NCBI GenBank assembly: GCA_963736175.1
Contig: CAVTNU010000002.1
Span: forward strand, 587,762 to 651,761
Source: Rhodoblastus sp963736175
GTDB lineage: Bacteria; Pseudomonadota; Alphaproteobacteria; Rhizobiales; Beijerinckiaceae
Direction of reading: 5' to 3'
DNA length: 64,000 nucleotides
Under the pieces are notes generated by a model, which saw nothing but the letters and a program-made list of their open reading frames with translations, ran no database searches and was not told the origin of the DNA. The translations under genes and the position numbers were made by a program. This document shows, one piece after another, positions 33,478 through 43,316 of this stretch; within the stretch, counting starts at the first letter, position 1; every line of letters starts with the position of its first letter.

Positions 33478-34845
33478 ATGAAATCGAAATTGATGGCGAG
33501 CGTCGCATTCATCGGCCTGGCCTGCGCCGCCGGCCTCGCGCGGGCAGCCGACCTGCCCTCGACCAAGGCGCCAGCCGACAGCTGGATGGATTTCGGTCCG
33601 CTGGCGTGGAACGGCTTCACCCTTTATGGCGCGCTTGAAGGCGGCGGAACTTGGCAGAGCCATGGCGCGCCCTACAGCCCGCTGTTTGGCCCCGGCGAGG
33701 AATATCTGCTGGCCAAGAACAGCAATCACAGCGGTTTTGGCTACGCGCCCAACGCCATCAACTGGAACAATATCGGCGTCAAGTTCAACCATGAGATCGC
33801 GCCGGGCCTCGCCGTGATCGCCGACGTCGACACGCAATTCTCCGGCTCGTTCGGCCCGGCCAACCATCTCGGCTCGATGGCGGCGAACGACGGCGTTCCC
33901 TTGACGAAACAGGGATCGAACGCCAACTCGGCGCGCGCCGGCCAGGTCATCACCAATATCGGCTACGCCGGTCTGGCTTCGCCGACCTTCGGCGCCTTGA
34001 CCTTCGGCCGCCAATTGGGTCTGACGATGGAAAACATCGTCGCCTATGATCCGATGCGCGGCGCCAACGCCTTCTCGATCATCGGCTTTTCCGGCACGGC
34101 CGGCGGCGCCGGCGCGACGGAGGATTCCCGTCTCGACAACACGCTCAAATACCGCCTGAACTACGGCCCGTTGCATTTCGCCGCGCTTTATCAGATCGCC
34201 GGCTTCGGCGAAGGCGATTACAGCGCCAACAATTATCAGCTCGGCCTCGGCGGCGTCGTTCAGAACCTGGCGCTCGACGCGGCGTTCAGCCACATGGCCG
34301 GCGCGATCACCTCTTCGCCGCTCGCCGCCATTACGCCCGCCACGCCGGCCGGCACGCTGCAAGGCGTCGCCACTGACAACACGACGGTTCAGTTGACGGC
34401 GAAATATACGTGGAGCCAGTTCAAGGTCTTCGGCGGCTACGAACACGTGATCATGGCCAACGCCCATAATCCCGTGCCGAACGGCTTCGAGGACATCGGC
34501 GGCTATATCATCAGCAGCATGAACAGCGCGCCCTACGCGCACGATCGCATCCTCCAGTACTTCTGGACGGGCACGACCTACGCGTACAACAGCAAGCTCG
34601 ATCTGACCGCCGCCTATTATCACGAGCTGCAAAACAGCTATGGCGCGAAGGGCTGCGACACGATCGCGGCCAGCAGCTGCTCCGGCACGCAGGACGCGCT
34701 GTCGGCGCTCGCCGATTATCACTTCACCAAGCACTTCGAAGTTTACGCCGGCCTGATGTATTCGGTGAACACCCACGGCATGGCGTCGGGCTATCTGTTC
34801 AAGAATACGATCGACCCGACGGCGGGCGCGCGCTTCACGTTCTGA
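33478..34845 (+). CDS. Outer-membrane porin 2
   Basis: A 455-residue paralogue of porin 1: signal peptide 1-23 (ending ARA-ADLPSTKAPA), GPLAWNGFTLYGALEGGGTW, LTFGRQLGLTMENIVAYDP, and a terminal Phe in GARFTF. A GGGG-containing ribosome site precedes the ATG. It has fewer Cys than porin 1 apart from a matching C-terminal loop with two pairs (GCDTIAASSC region). It is flanked by two direct copies of an intergenic repeat, so it could be gained or lost by recombination. Confidence 0.87.
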   Translation: MKSKLMASVAFIGLACAAGLARAADLPSTKAPADSWMDFGPLAWNGFTLYGALEGGGTWQSHGAPYSPLFGPGEEYLLAKNSNHSGFGYAPNAINWNNIGVKFNHEIAPGLAVIADVDTQFSGSFGPANHLGSMAANDGVPLTKQGSNANSARAGQVITNIGYAGLASPTFGALTFGRQLGLTMENIVAYDPMRGANAFSIIGFSGTAGGAGATEDSRLDNTLKYRLNYGPLHFAALYQIAGFGEGDYSANNYQLGLGGVVQNLALDAAFSHMAGAITSSPLAAITPATPAGTLQGVATDNTTVQLTAKYTWSQFKVFGGYEHVIMANAHNPVPNGFEDIGGYIISSMNSAPYAHDRILQYFWTGTTYAYNSKLDLTAAYYHELQNSYGAKGCDTIAASSCSGTQDALSALADYHFTKHFEVYAGLMYSVNTHGMASGYLFKNTIDPTAGARFTF

Positions 34846-34847
34846 TC

Positions 34848-35042
34848 GTTAGCGTCCCTTCTCCCCGTTTACGGGGAGAAGGACAGGATGAGGGGCGGGG
34901 TGATTAGCCTCGATGATTCCGGTAAGCCGACGAAATCTCTCAAATCCAACGACATTGCGCCTTCTTGCCTTTGCCCCTCACCCCAACCCTCTCCCCGCAG
35001 GCGGGGAGAGGGGGCAAAGCCGCGACGCTGATCGTTAGCGTC
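34848..35042. repeat. Intergenic repeat, copy B (after porin 2)
   Basis: A 195-base copy starting two bases after the porin 2 stop and ending about 20 bases before the convergent gyrB stop. It contains two hairpins, CTCCCCGTTTACGGGGAG and CTCCCCGCAGGCGGGGAG, that may serve as a bidirectional terminator. It matches copy A throughout but lacks the extra palindromes. Confidence 0.8.
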
Positions 35043-35062
35043 CCTTCGCCCCAACCAGACGC

Positions 35063-37489
35063 TCACACGTCGAGATTGGCGACGGAGAGCGCGTTGTCGT
35101 GGATGAATTCGCGGCGCGGCTCGACAACGTCGCCCATCAGCTTGACGAACAGGTCGTCAGCCTCGTCGCCTTCCCTGATCTTGACCTGCAGCAGCGATCG
35201 GACATTGCGGTCGAGCGTCGTCTCCCACAATTGCTCGGGGTTCATTTCGCCCAGGCCTTTGTAACGCTGCTGCGAAACGCCCTTGGCGCCGGCCGCGGCA
35301 ATGGCCTCCATCAGCGCGCTCGGCCCGGCGACCCGCGTCTCCTCGCCCTTGCGGACAAACAGAGCCGGCGCCGCGTAAGCCTCGCGCAGGGAGGCCGCGC
35401 GTTCGTCGAGGCGGCGCGCTTCGGCGCTGGCCAGCAGGCCGGCGTCGAGAGTCGCGGACTGGCGCACGCCGCGCAATTCCCGAGTCAGGACATAGCCGCC
35501 GTTTTCGGCGCGGCCCCGCCAGCCGCGTTCGGTCTCGTCCGCCAGCGCGTCGAGTCGGCGGGCGATCTCGTCGGCGCGCGCTTGCGTGTCCTCATCGCTC
35601 AGCGCGCCGAGCGACTTCAGCGCGCCGGAAATGGCGGCCTGTTCGACGATGACGCGATCGTAGCGCGAATGCAGTTGCGCCAGAACCTGTCGCACCGCTC
35701 GCGCCTCGTCGGCCAGGGCGCGCAGATCGGCGCCGGCGCGCTCCTCGCCCGACGCCAGCCGCAGCACCGAGGCTTCGACGCCGTTGGTCAGCAGATAGTC
35801 CTCCATCGCGCGTTCGTCCTTGAGATATTGCTCGGACGAGCCGCGTTTGACCTTAAACAGCGGCGGCTGGGCGATATAAAGGTAGCCCGCGTCGATCAGC
35901 GGCCGCATCTGCCGATAGAAGAACGTCAGCAACAGGGTGCGGATATGGGAGCCGTCGACGTCGGCGTCGGTCATCACGATGATCTTGTGATAACGGATCT
36001 TGTCGACATTGAATTCGTCATGACCGATGCCGGTGCCGAGCGCCGTGATCAGCGTGCCGATCTGTTCGCTCGACAGCATTTTGTCGAAACGCGCGCGTTC
36101 GACATTGAGAATTTTGCCGCGCAGCGGCAGCACCGCCTGATATTCGCGGTTGCGGCCCTGTTTGGCCGAGCCGCCCGCCGAGTCGCCCTCGACGATGAAC
36201 AGTTCGGCCTTGGCCGGGTCGCGCTCCTGGCAATCGGCCAGTTTGCCCGGCAGATTGGCGACGTCGAGCGCGCCCTTGCGGCGGGTCAGTTCGCGCGCCT
36301 TGCGCGCCGCCTCGCGCGCGGCGGCGGCCTCCACAACCTTGCCGACGACGGTCTTGGCTTCGCCGGGATGTTCCTCAAGCCAACGGCCGAGCGCCTCGTT
36401 CATCACGCCCTCGACGACCGGGCGCACTTCGGAGGAGACCAGTTTATCCTTGGTCTGCGAGGAAAACTTCGGATCGGGCACTTTGACCGACAGCACGCAG
36501 GTCAGGCCTTCGCGGCAATCGTCGCCGGAAAGGTCGACCTTTTCCTTTTTGGAAAAGCCCTTTTCGTTGGCGTAGCCGGTGATCTGGCGGGTCAGCGCGG
36601 CGCGAAAGCCGGCGAGATGGGTGCCGCCGTCGCGCTGGGGAATGTTGTTGGTGAAGGCCAGCACGTTCTCGTGATAGCTGTCGTTCCACCATAACGCGAC
36701 TTCGACCACGACGCCTTCACGCTCGCCGCCAACCAGGATCGGCGCTTTGATCTGCGGCGCCTTGGCGCGGTCGAGGTAGCGCACGAAGGCTTCCAGGCCG
36801 CCTTCATAATGCAGCTCCTCGCGTCTTTGTTCGGCGTGGCGCGCGTCGGTCAGCACGATGCGCACGCCCGAGTTGAGAAATGCCAGTTCGCGCAGGCGGT
36901 GCTCGATCACGCCATAGTCGAATTCGATATGGGTGAAGGTTTCCGGGCTGGGCGTGAAGGTGACGGACGTGCCGCGCTTGGGCTTTCCGTTCATCAGCGG
37001 GGCGTCGCCGACGACCCGCAGCGGCGCGACGGCGTCGCCATGAGCGAAGTCGATCTCATGTTCCTTGCCGGCGCGCCAGATGCGCAGCTTCAGCGCCGTC
37101 GACAGCGCATTGACGACGGATACGCCGACGCCATGCAGGCCGCCCGAAACCTTGTAGGAATTCTGGTCGAACTTTCCGCCCGCATGCAGTTGGGTCATGA
37201 TGACTTCGGCCGCCGATACGCCTTCCTCGGCGTGGATGTCGGTGGGAATGCCGCGGCCATTGTCGGTGACGGTGACGGACCCGTCGGCGTTGAGCGTCAC
37301 CGTCACCAGATCGGCGTGGCCGGCGAGCGTCTCGTCGATGGCGTTGTCGACCACCTCGTAGATCATGTGATGGAGACCCGACCCGTCGTCGGTGTCGCCG
37401 ATATACATGCCCGGGCGTTTGCGCACGGCGTCGAGGCCGCGCAAAACCTTGATTGATTCCGCGCCATATTCGGGGTTTGTGTCATCCAT
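35063..37489 (-). CDS. gyrB: DNA gyrase subunit B
   Basis: ATPase subunit of DNA gyrase, 808 residues. GHKL ATPase motifs VDNAIDE, DNGRGIPTD and GLHGVGVSVVNALS; the Toprim domain with EGDSAGGSAKQGRNR and DADVDGSHIRTL; closing QRYKGLGEMNPEQLWETT. ATG 37489 (MDDTNPEYGAESI) gives the usual alphaproteobacterial N-terminus; an in-frame ATG at 37507 adds six residues without a better ribosome site. Essential; usually monocistronic. Confidence 0.97.
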   Translation of the reverse strand: MDDTNPEYGAESIKVLRGLDAVRKRPGMYIGDTDDGSGLHHMIYEVVDNAIDETLAGHADLVTVTLNADGSVTVTDNGRGIPTDIHAEEGVSAAEVIMTQLHAGGKFDQNSYKVSGGLHGVGVSVVNALSTALKLRIWRAGKEHEIDFAHGDAVAPLRVVGDAPLMNGKPKRGTSVTFTPSPETFTHIEFDYGVIEHRLRELAFLNSGVRIVLTDARHAEQRREELHYEGGLEAFVRYLDRAKAPQIKAPILVGGEREGVVVEVALWWNDSYHENVLAFTNNIPQRDGGTHLAGFRAALTRQITGYANEKGFSKKEKVDLSGDDCREGLTCVLSVKVPDPKFSSQTKDKLVSSEVRPVVEGVMNEALGRWLEEHPGEAKTVVGKVVEAAAAREAARKARELTRRKGALDVANLPGKLADCQERDPAKAELFIVEGDSAGGSAKQGRNREYQAVLPLRGKILNVERARFDKMLSSEQIGTLITALGTGIGHDEFNVDKIRYHKIIVMTDADVDGSHIRTLLLTFFYRQMRPLIDAGYLYIAQPPLFKVKRGSSEQYLKDERAMEDYLLTNGVEASVLRLASGEERAGADLRALADEARAVRQVLAQLHSRYDRVIVEQAAISGALKSLGALSDEDTQARADEIARRLDALADETERGWRGRAENGGYVLTRELRGVRQSATLDAGLLASAEARRLDERAASLREAYAAPALFVRKGEETRVAGPSALMEAIAAAGAKGVSQQRYKGLGEMNPEQLWETTLDRNVRSLLQVKIREGDEADDLFVKLMGDVVEPRREFIHDNALSVANLDV

Positions 37490-37775
37490 CGCGATCGATC
37501 CAAACATTTTTCAAAGTGAGCCGCCGGATTTCGCGGCGGCGTGAGCATTTTGCGATCGGTACAATTCGAAAAATGCTCTATCGTTTTTTTAAGGCGCGTT
37601 TCCCAACCGAAAACGGGCCAGCGGACGTCCGGCGGCGCGCTCTTGGGAAAAAGATTCTCGCGGAGACGCGGCTGGACGCGACTTCATGCGTCCCTGTAAT
37701 TCGCCACCAATCATTTTAGCGCGAATTGCACCGAAAAAGCACACTATCGTCGCTGGCTTCGGGGCGGACAAACGT

Positions 37776-39005
37776 TCAAGAACCGGCCAGCGAATGCGGG
37801 GCCGGGCTCAGGACGGTGTTCGACCCCCGGTTGACTTGCAGAACAGACAGACCGCGTTGATTGGAGCCGTCGCTCTTGAAGCGGAAGACGCCGTCGGCGC
37901 CGTTGAATCCGTGCGGATCGGTCAGCACGCTTTCGGAAAAGCGCTGCGAGCCCTGCGTGCGCGCCAGGGCGGCGACAAGAGACACGGCGTCGTAGGACAA
38001 GGTGGCGATACGCGCCGGGTCGGCGCCGAATTTCGCCCTGTAACGGCCGGCGAAAGCGTTGAAGCCAGCGTTTTCCGGCGCGGCGAACCAGGCGCCCTGC
38101 AAGGCCGGCAATTTGAGGACGCGCGCGTCGTTCCAGACGCCGGTGCCGAGAATCTGCAAACGCCGCGAGTCGACGCCGCTGGCCGTCAAAGCCTGCGCGA
38201 CGCCCGCCATCGCCTCGGCCTGCTCGGGAATGAACAACGAATCGATCTGGCCGCCGAGCGCGGCGATGCGATGGAGCGCCGCCGCCGCTCCGCCCGGCCG
38301 GTAGCGTTCGATCGTCATCACGCGCATGTTGTCGCGCGCCGCCGCCTGTTGAAAGGCGGCCAGCGCCACCGTGCCGTAGTCGCTTTCGGGAACCAGCGCG
38401 GCGACTGATTTCTTGCCCTGTTCGGCGGCGAAATCGACGATGCGGTCGACGTAATTCTCAACCAGGAAGGACAGCAGATAGACGCCGCGCGAGGCGGTGG
38501 AGGCGTCGGTCGAGAAGGCGATGAGCGGCCGTCCGGCGCCGCGCGCCACTCGTCCGGCTTCGCGCACGCTGGAAGCGAACAGCGGTCCAAGCACGATCTC
38601 GGCGCCGTCATTGATGGCGGCCTGCGTCGCGTCCCTGGCCCCCTCCGGCGTCGAGCGGTCGTCCTTGATTAGAACCGTCACGTCCGTGGCGCCCGCCTCG
38701 GAAATGGCCAGTTCAGCCGCCCGTTGCAAAGATTGGCCGACAGCGCTTTCACCCGCTCCTTGCGTCAGGGGCAGAATCAGGGCCACGCGCACCGGTCCCG
38801 ACCCGAGGCCCGGCGAGGGTTGCGATCCAGGCAAAGGTTGTGATTCGACCGACATGGTCGGCGCGGTCAGCGGTCCGTCGACATGTTGGGGCAGGCCCCC
38901 GGTCGTGTTGCAGGAAGCCAGAAACGCGGTAAAAACAGTCAAAGCCGCCGCACGGGCCACCCCTTGCCGCAGGGCAAGACCCGAGCCAAAGACATTTGCG
39001 CGCAA
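37776..39005 (-). CDS. LpoA-like penicillin-binding protein activator lipoprotein
   Basis: A 409-residue predicted outer-membrane lipoprotein: lipobox LASC within FTAFLASCNTTGG, a Pro/Ser linker, then a Peripla_BP_6 (type 1 periplasmic binding fold) domain from VRVALILPLTQGAG onward. This architecture is annotated as a penicillin-binding protein activator in Alphaproteobacteria. The TTG at 39005 is chosen because GGAGG lies five bases upstream, giving a normal lipoprotein signal; earlier in-frame codons would add an unlikely 35-residue polar extension. Divergent from rsmI, with which it is often paired. Confidence 0.82.
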   Translation of the reverse strand: MRANVFGSGLALRQGVARAAALTVFTAFLASCNTTGGLPQHVDGPLTAPTMSVESQPLPGSQPSPGLGSGPVRVALILPLTQGAGESAVGQSLQRAAELAISEAGATDVTVLIKDDRSTPEGARDATQAAINDGAEIVLGPLFASSVREAGRVARGAGRPLIAFSTDASTASRGVYLLSFLVENYVDRIVDFAAEQGKKSVAALVPESDYGTVALAAFQQAAARDNMRVMTIERYRPGGAAAALHRIAALGGQIDSLFIPEQAEAMAGVAQALTASGVDSRRLQILGTGVWNDARVLKLPALQGAWFAAPENAGFNAFAGRYRAKFGADPARIATLSYDAVSLVAALARTQGSQRFSESVLTDPHGFNGADGVFRFKSDGSNQRGLSVLQVNRGSNTVLSPAPHSLAGS

Positions 39006-39237
39006 CCCGACCTCCGCCGCCTCAGACCGTCCGCGCGGAGCATAACCGAGATTGGCACCCGTTGCGTATGAAACGCAGGTTTCATGGACATATTTTTTGC
39101 TTTCTGGCAACCGAAAGCGGAGATTTTGCGGCCGAGGCCAAAAAAAGACGGATGATGACCCGCGCTTGATTTTTTTGTCGTCTTTGTTCTATAAATAGAA
39201 CAAATAGGATTATATAACGAACGCTTCGGGGCTGACC

Positions 39238-40164
39238 ATGGCATATCACGGCGAATCGCACGAGGACGGGCAAAAGCCGGTTTCCTCTTTTGCCGCATTT
39301 GGTTTGCGCGCCGAGGCCGAGCCGATCGCGCCGGGCCTGCATGTGGTGGCGACGCCGATCGGCAATTTGCGCGATATTTCCTTTCGCGCTTTGGCGACAC
39401 TCGCCGCCGCCGACGCGGTGATCGCCGAAGACACGCGCGTCACCAAGACGTTGCTGGCGCATTACGGCATCGCGACCCCGCTCGTCGCCTATCACGAGCA
39501 CAATGCGGCGGCTATGCGCCCCCATCTTCTGGCGCGCCTGCAGGCGGGCGCGGCGCTGGCTTTGGTGTCGGACGCCGGCACGCCTCTGGTCTCCGATCCC
39601 GGCTTCCGGCTGGTCGGCGAAGCTCTCGAGGCGGGAATTCATGTCACCTCGGCGCCCGGCCCCTCGGCGGTTCTGGCGGCTCTTGTGGTGGCCGGCCTGC
39701 CGACCGACCGGTTTTTCTTCGAAGGGTTTCTGCCGCCCAAAAGCGGCGCGCGGCGCGCCCGGATCGCGGAAATCGCCACCATTCCAGGCACGCTCGTTAT
39801 GTTCGAGTCGTCGCGGCGAATGGTCGAGACGCTCGCCGACCTTTCAGCCGTGCTGGGGCCGCGCGACGCGGCGGTGGCGCGCGAATTGACCAAGCATTTC
39901 GAACAGGTGCGGCGCGGCCCGCTGGCGCGCTTGGCGCAGGACTACGCCGCCGACGGGCCGCCGAAGGGCGAAATCGTCATTCTGGTCGGCCCGCCCGCCG
40001 ATGGCGCGCAAGCCGTGAGCGCCGAAGCGCTCGATGAGAAGCTGCGGGCCGCCTTGAAGGATTTTTCGGTCAAGGACGCCGCCGCCGTCGTGTCAGCGGA
40101 AACCGGCCAGCCCCGGCGCAAAGTTTATGCGCGGGCGCTGGAGCTTGGCGCGCGGGAAAAATGA
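39238..40164 (+). CDS. rsmI: 16S rRNA (cytidine1402-2'-O)-methyltransferase
   Basis: A 308-residue SAM-dependent tetrapyrrole-methylase-fold enzyme that 2'-O-methylates C1402 of 16S rRNA. Motifs: HVVATPIGNLRDISFRAL, AEDTRVTKTLL, VSDAGTPLVSDPG, GPSAVLAALVVAGLPTDRF and FESSRRMVETL. About 30 extra residues precede the core. Its end overlaps yraN as ATGA. Confidence 0.95.
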   Translation: MAYHGESHEDGQKPVSSFAAFGLRAEAEPIAPGLHVVATPIGNLRDISFRALATLAAADAVIAEDTRVTKTLLAHYGIATPLVAYHEHNAAAMRPHLLARLQAGAALALVSDAGTPLVSDPGFRLVGEALEAGIHVTSAPGPSAVLAALVVAGLPTDRFFFEGFLPPKSGARRARIAEIATIPGTLVMFESSRRMVETLADLSAVLGPRDAAVARELTKHFEQVRRGPLARLAQDYAADGPPKGEIVILVGPPADGAQAVSAEALDEKLRAALKDFSVKDAAAVVSAETGQPRRKVYARALELGAREK

Positions 40165-40541
40165 GCGGCGCCGCGCCCTCACGCAAAAAAGCGCGCGCCT
40201 ACGGCGCGCGCGCCGAATGGCTGGCGGTCTTGTGGCTGCGCCTGAAATTCTATGCTGTTCTCGACCGCAACTTTTCCGCCGCCGGCGGCGAGATCGACAT
40301 TATTGCCCGGCGGGGCGGCACCATCGTCTTTGTCGAGGTCAAGGCGCGCGACACGCTGGAGCAGGCCTTCGCTGCGCTGACGGCCGAAAAGGCGCGGCGC
40401 ATGTCGAAGGCGGCGCGGCGCTGGATCGCCGCCCACCCGGACGCGGCGCGCTGCGCCTTTCGCGGCGACGGCGTCTTTCTGGCGCCCTGGCGCTGGCCGC
40501 GGCACATCGAGGGCGCGGCGACGCTCGACGTGTTTTTGTAG
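40161..40541 (+). CDS. yraN: YraN family protein (UPF0102)
   Basis: A 126-residue protein with the restriction-endonuclease-like UPF0102 core: GARAEWLAVLWLRLK, then FSAAGGEIDIIARRGGTIVFVEVKAR with the D-x-n-E-x-K nuclease-type triad. Function is not established; it is very often downstream of rsmI, as here. Confidence 0.9.
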   Translation: MSGAAPSRKKARAYGARAEWLAVLWLRLKFYAVLDRNFSAAGGEIDIIARRGGTIVFVEVKARDTLEQAFAALTAEKARRMSKAARRWIAAHPDAARCAFRGDGVFLAPWRWPRHIEGAATLDVFL

Positions 40542-40553
40542 GCTGTCGCGCCG

Positions 40554-41423
40554 TCACAAAACTCGGGACATAACCGCGTCGAGCTTGGCCAGCAAAAGCG
40601 GATCGCGGAATTTCTTGTCGGTGACCAGCGCGTGATCGAGGGCGCGGTCCGAGCCGATCGGGCAGGGCTCGTGCTCGGCCGGAAATTCGCTCAACAGCCG
40701 GCTCAGGAGCCGCGCCGCGTTGGCGGCGTTCTGGCGCACGACGTCAAGGATATGGGAAACCTCGACAGCGGCGTGCTCCTCGCGCCAGCAGTCGTAATCG
40801 GTCACCATCGCCAGCGTCGCGTAGGAAATCTCGGCCTCGCGCGCCAACTTGGCTTCCGGCATGGCGGTCATGCCGATCACGCTGTAGCCGGCGGCGCGAT
40901 AGCTGAGCGATTCAGCGCGCGAGGAGAATTGCGGCCCTTCCATGCAGACGTATGTCCCGCCTTTGACGCAGGGCACGCCTTCCTTTTGCGCGGCGGCGAG
41001 CAGACGCGCCCGCAGCAACGGGGCGATCGGTTCGGCCATCGAAACATGGGCGAGGCAGCCATTGCCGAAAAACGAGCTTTGCCGGCCGAAGGTGCGGTCG
41101 ACGAACTGGTCGACGGCGACGAAAACGCCCGGCGCCAGCTCCTCCTTGAACGAGCCGCAGGCCGAAACCGAAATGATGTCGGTGACGCCCGCCCGCTTCA
41201 AGGCGTCGATGTTGGCGCGGTAGTTGATGCCGGAGGGCGACAGGCGATGGCCGCGGCCGTGGCGCGGCAAAAACACCACCTGGGTTTCTCCGACGCGGCC
41301 GAAGCGCAGCAGATCGGACGGTTCGCCCCAAGGCGTCGTCGCCGCCTCTTCGCGCAAATCGCTGAGGCCTGGCAGATCGTATACGCCCGAACCGCCAATG
41401 ACGCCGACAATCGCTTTGGTCAT
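40554..41423 (-). CDS. mtnP: S-methyl-5'-thioadenosine phosphorylase
   Basis: Cleaves methylthioadenosine to adenine and methylthioribose-1-phosphate in methionine salvage. 289 residues: GVIGGSGVYDL, the phosphate-binding FLPRHGRGHRLSPSGINYRAN, SACGSFKEELAPG, and the substrate motif CMEGPQFSSRAES. ATG 41423 has GGGGGA upstream. Convergent with yraN, 12 bases apart. Confidence 0.94.
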   Translation of the reverse strand: MTKAIVGVIGGSGVYDLPGLSDLREEAATTPWGEPSDLLRFGRVGETQVVFLPRHGRGHRLSPSGINYRANIDALKRAGVTDIISVSACGSFKEELAPGVFVAVDQFVDRTFGRQSSFFGNGCLAHVSMAEPIAPLLRARLLAAAQKEGVPCVKGGTYVCMEGPQFSSRAESLSYRAAGYSVIGMTAMPEAKLAREAEISYATLAMVTDYDCWREEHAAVEVSHILDVVRQNAANAARLLSRLLSEFPAEHEPCPIGSDRALDHALVTDKKFRDPLLLAKLDAVMSRVL

Positions 41424-41663
41424 GTTTATTCCCCCGCAAAACGTTGGGCAAAATGGCGCCCTGCGGTTTCGCGCACAAGCCGTCAACGCCACGCCGGCGA
41501 AAAAAAGCTGGGCGTTCAGCGTCTGGCGCGCCGCGCCCGCGCTCGCCGCCGCAATAAGGATGATATGCAAAAGGCGCATGTCGCCTATGCTGATTGTGCG
41601 GAACATTGCGCTTTGTCGCCACGACGGTCAGATTGGCGCGCGAAGCGAGTGGGAGGTTGGTCG

Positions 41664-42668
41664 TTGCGGAAATTGGCTTTCGAAGATTTTCATCCGGGCG
41701 AAACGCGCGAATATGGCGCCTATTCGATGACCAGGGAGGAAATTGTCGCCTTTGCCGCGGCTTATGATCCCCAACCGTTCCATCTTGACGAGGAAGCTGG
41801 CCGAAACTCGATTTTTGGCGGTCTGGCGGCGTCCGGCTGGCACACCTGCGCGGTTCTGATGCGGATGAGCGTCGAACACTGGATCAACCAGACCGATCAT
41901 GTCGCCGGCGTTGGCGTCGAGGAGCTGCGCTGGCTGCGTCCGGTGCGTCCCGGCGACATTTTGAGCGCGCAGGCCAGGACTTTGCACGTCAAGCCTTTGC
42001 GTTCGCGCCCTGACGCCGGTTTGGTGTCTTTCGCCCTCACCGCGCTCGACGCAAAAAAGCAGCCGGCGATGACGCAAACGCTTGTCGCCATGTTCAACCG
42101 GCGCACGCCGGCGGAAAGCGTCGTTGCGCCCGTCCGGACCGGCGAGGCGCACGCCGCGGCGGCGCCGACGGGAGAGGCGGGCCGCTCGGACGTCGTTTTT
42201 CCCGCGACCTATGAAGACGCGACCGTCGGCGCCTGCGCCGAATTGGGCAAGACCAGCTTTGACGCGGATTTCATCAAGGGCTTCGCCGAAAAATTCGACC
42301 CGCAGCCTTTCCATATCGATGAGGCGGCCGCGAACGCCAGCCATTTCGGCGCTTTGGCGGCGTCCGGCTGGCAGACGGCGGCGTGCTGGATGCGCCATTG
42401 CGTCGACGTCCGGCGCGAAGCGGCGGCCAAGGCCGGAAAAGCGCTGGAAAGCCGCGCGTCGCCGGGTTTTTCGCAAATGCGCTGGAATCGTCCGGTGCTG
42501 GCGGGCGATGAAATCGCCTACGCCAGCCAGACCGTCGCCAAACGTCCGACATCAAAGCCCGGCTATGGCTTGGTGACCAACAAGAACACCGGCCGCAATC
42601 AACGCGGCGAATTGGTGATCGAGTTCCTAGCCTCCGCCTATGTCCGGATGAGCGGCGAGTCAGCTTGA
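41664..42668 (+). CDS. Tandem MaoC-like (hot-dog) hydratase
   Basis: A 334-residue protein with two MaoC/hydratase-2 hot-dog domains. Domain 1 (1-150) has AAAYDPQPFHLDEEAG and GLAASGWHTCAVLMRM; domain 2 (about 175-334) has AEKFDPQPFHIDEAAAN and ALAASGWQTAACWMR. Both keep the Asp-Pro-x-x-x-His catalytic pair (D-P-Q-P-F-H). It probably hydrates an enoyl-CoA; substrate unknown. The TTG start follows GGGAGG by seven bases. The 3' end overlaps the convergent yqeY by nine bases. Confidence 0.85.
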   Translation: MRKLAFEDFHPGETREYGAYSMTREEIVAFAAAYDPQPFHLDEEAGRNSIFGGLAASGWHTCAVLMRMSVEHWINQTDHVAGVGVEELRWLRPVRPGDILSAQARTLHVKPLRSRPDAGLVSFALTALDAKKQPAMTQTLVAMFNRRTPAESVVAPVRTGEAHAAAAPTGEAGRSDVVFPATYEDATVGACAELGKTSFDADFIKGFAEKFDPQPFHIDEAAANASHFGALAASGWQTAACWMRHCVDVRREAAAKAGKALESRASPGFSQMRWNRPVLAGDEIAYASQTVAKRPTSKPGYGLVTNKNTGRNQRGELVIEFLASAYVRMSGESA

Positions 42669-43109
42669 CAGCGCCGCCTTGACGAGAGCGCTCGCCTTGG
42701 CGAAATCCATCTGGCCGGAATATTGGCCTTTCAAGGCGGCGATCACTTTGCCCATGTCCTTGATCGAAGCGGCGCCGGCCGTCGCGATCGCCGACTTGAC
42801 GGCGGCCTGGACCTCGTCCTCGCTCATCTGTTTGGGCAGAAAGCTTGAAATGACGGCGATTTCCTCGCGTTCCTGCGCGGCCAGTTCGGGGCGTCCGGCC
42901 TTTTCGAAAATATCCATCGATTCCTGACGGCTTTTCACCATCTTTTGCAGCAGGGCGAGAATATCGTCGTCGGACACCGTCTTGCCCTGGCCGCGCGCCT
43001 CAATATCCTTGTCTTTCAACGCCGCGGCGATCATGCGGATGGTTTCGACGCGCTTCTTTTGGCCCGCCTTCATCGCCAGTTTCAGTTCGTTGGTGAATTG
43101 TTCGCGCAT
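42660..43109 (-). CDS. GatB/YqeY domain-containing protein
   Basis: A 149-residue helical protein resembling the C-terminal tRNA-binding domain of GatB: MREQFTNELKLAMKAGQKKRVETIRMI at the start (split here as a helix), then SRQESMDIFEKAGRPELAAQE and MGKVIAALKGQYSGQMDF. Function is unclear; it is almost always divergent from carA in Hyphomicrobiales, as here. Confidence 0.92.
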   Translation of the reverse strand: MREQFTNELKLAMKAGQKKRVETIRMIAAALKDKDIEARGQGKTVSDDDILALLQKMVKSRQESMDIFEKAGRPELAAQEREEIAVISSFLPKQMSEDEVQAAVKSAIATAGAASIKDMGKVIAALKGQYSGQMDFAKASALVKAALSS

Positions 43110-43316
43110 GTTGGCCCTTTCGCCATTTTGTCTGTGTAAATTCGTCCGCGCCAGCTTCGACGCCAGAGGACGACGCGTCGGGCGCGGGGTTGACGGGTCA
43201 GACCGGCTCGCCTAGCTTGCGCGCCAATCACGACCCCTTAAATCGAATTTTTTTCGCGCCAAGGCCCCTTGAACAGCGGTCCTGACATTCGCGTGTAAAC
43301 ATGGTGTAAGACGCCC

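Noticed and set aside
33021..35042. CRISPR array from the repeated CTCCCCG hairpins
   Set aside because: Only two long divergent copies around a porin gene and one solo hairpin; no regular short repeat-spacer pattern.
40632..41663. A much longer MaoC protein starting within the mtnP region
   Set aside because: The upstream part is antisense to mtnP and has no family resemblance; the TTG at 41664 has a ribosome site and the expected N-terminus.
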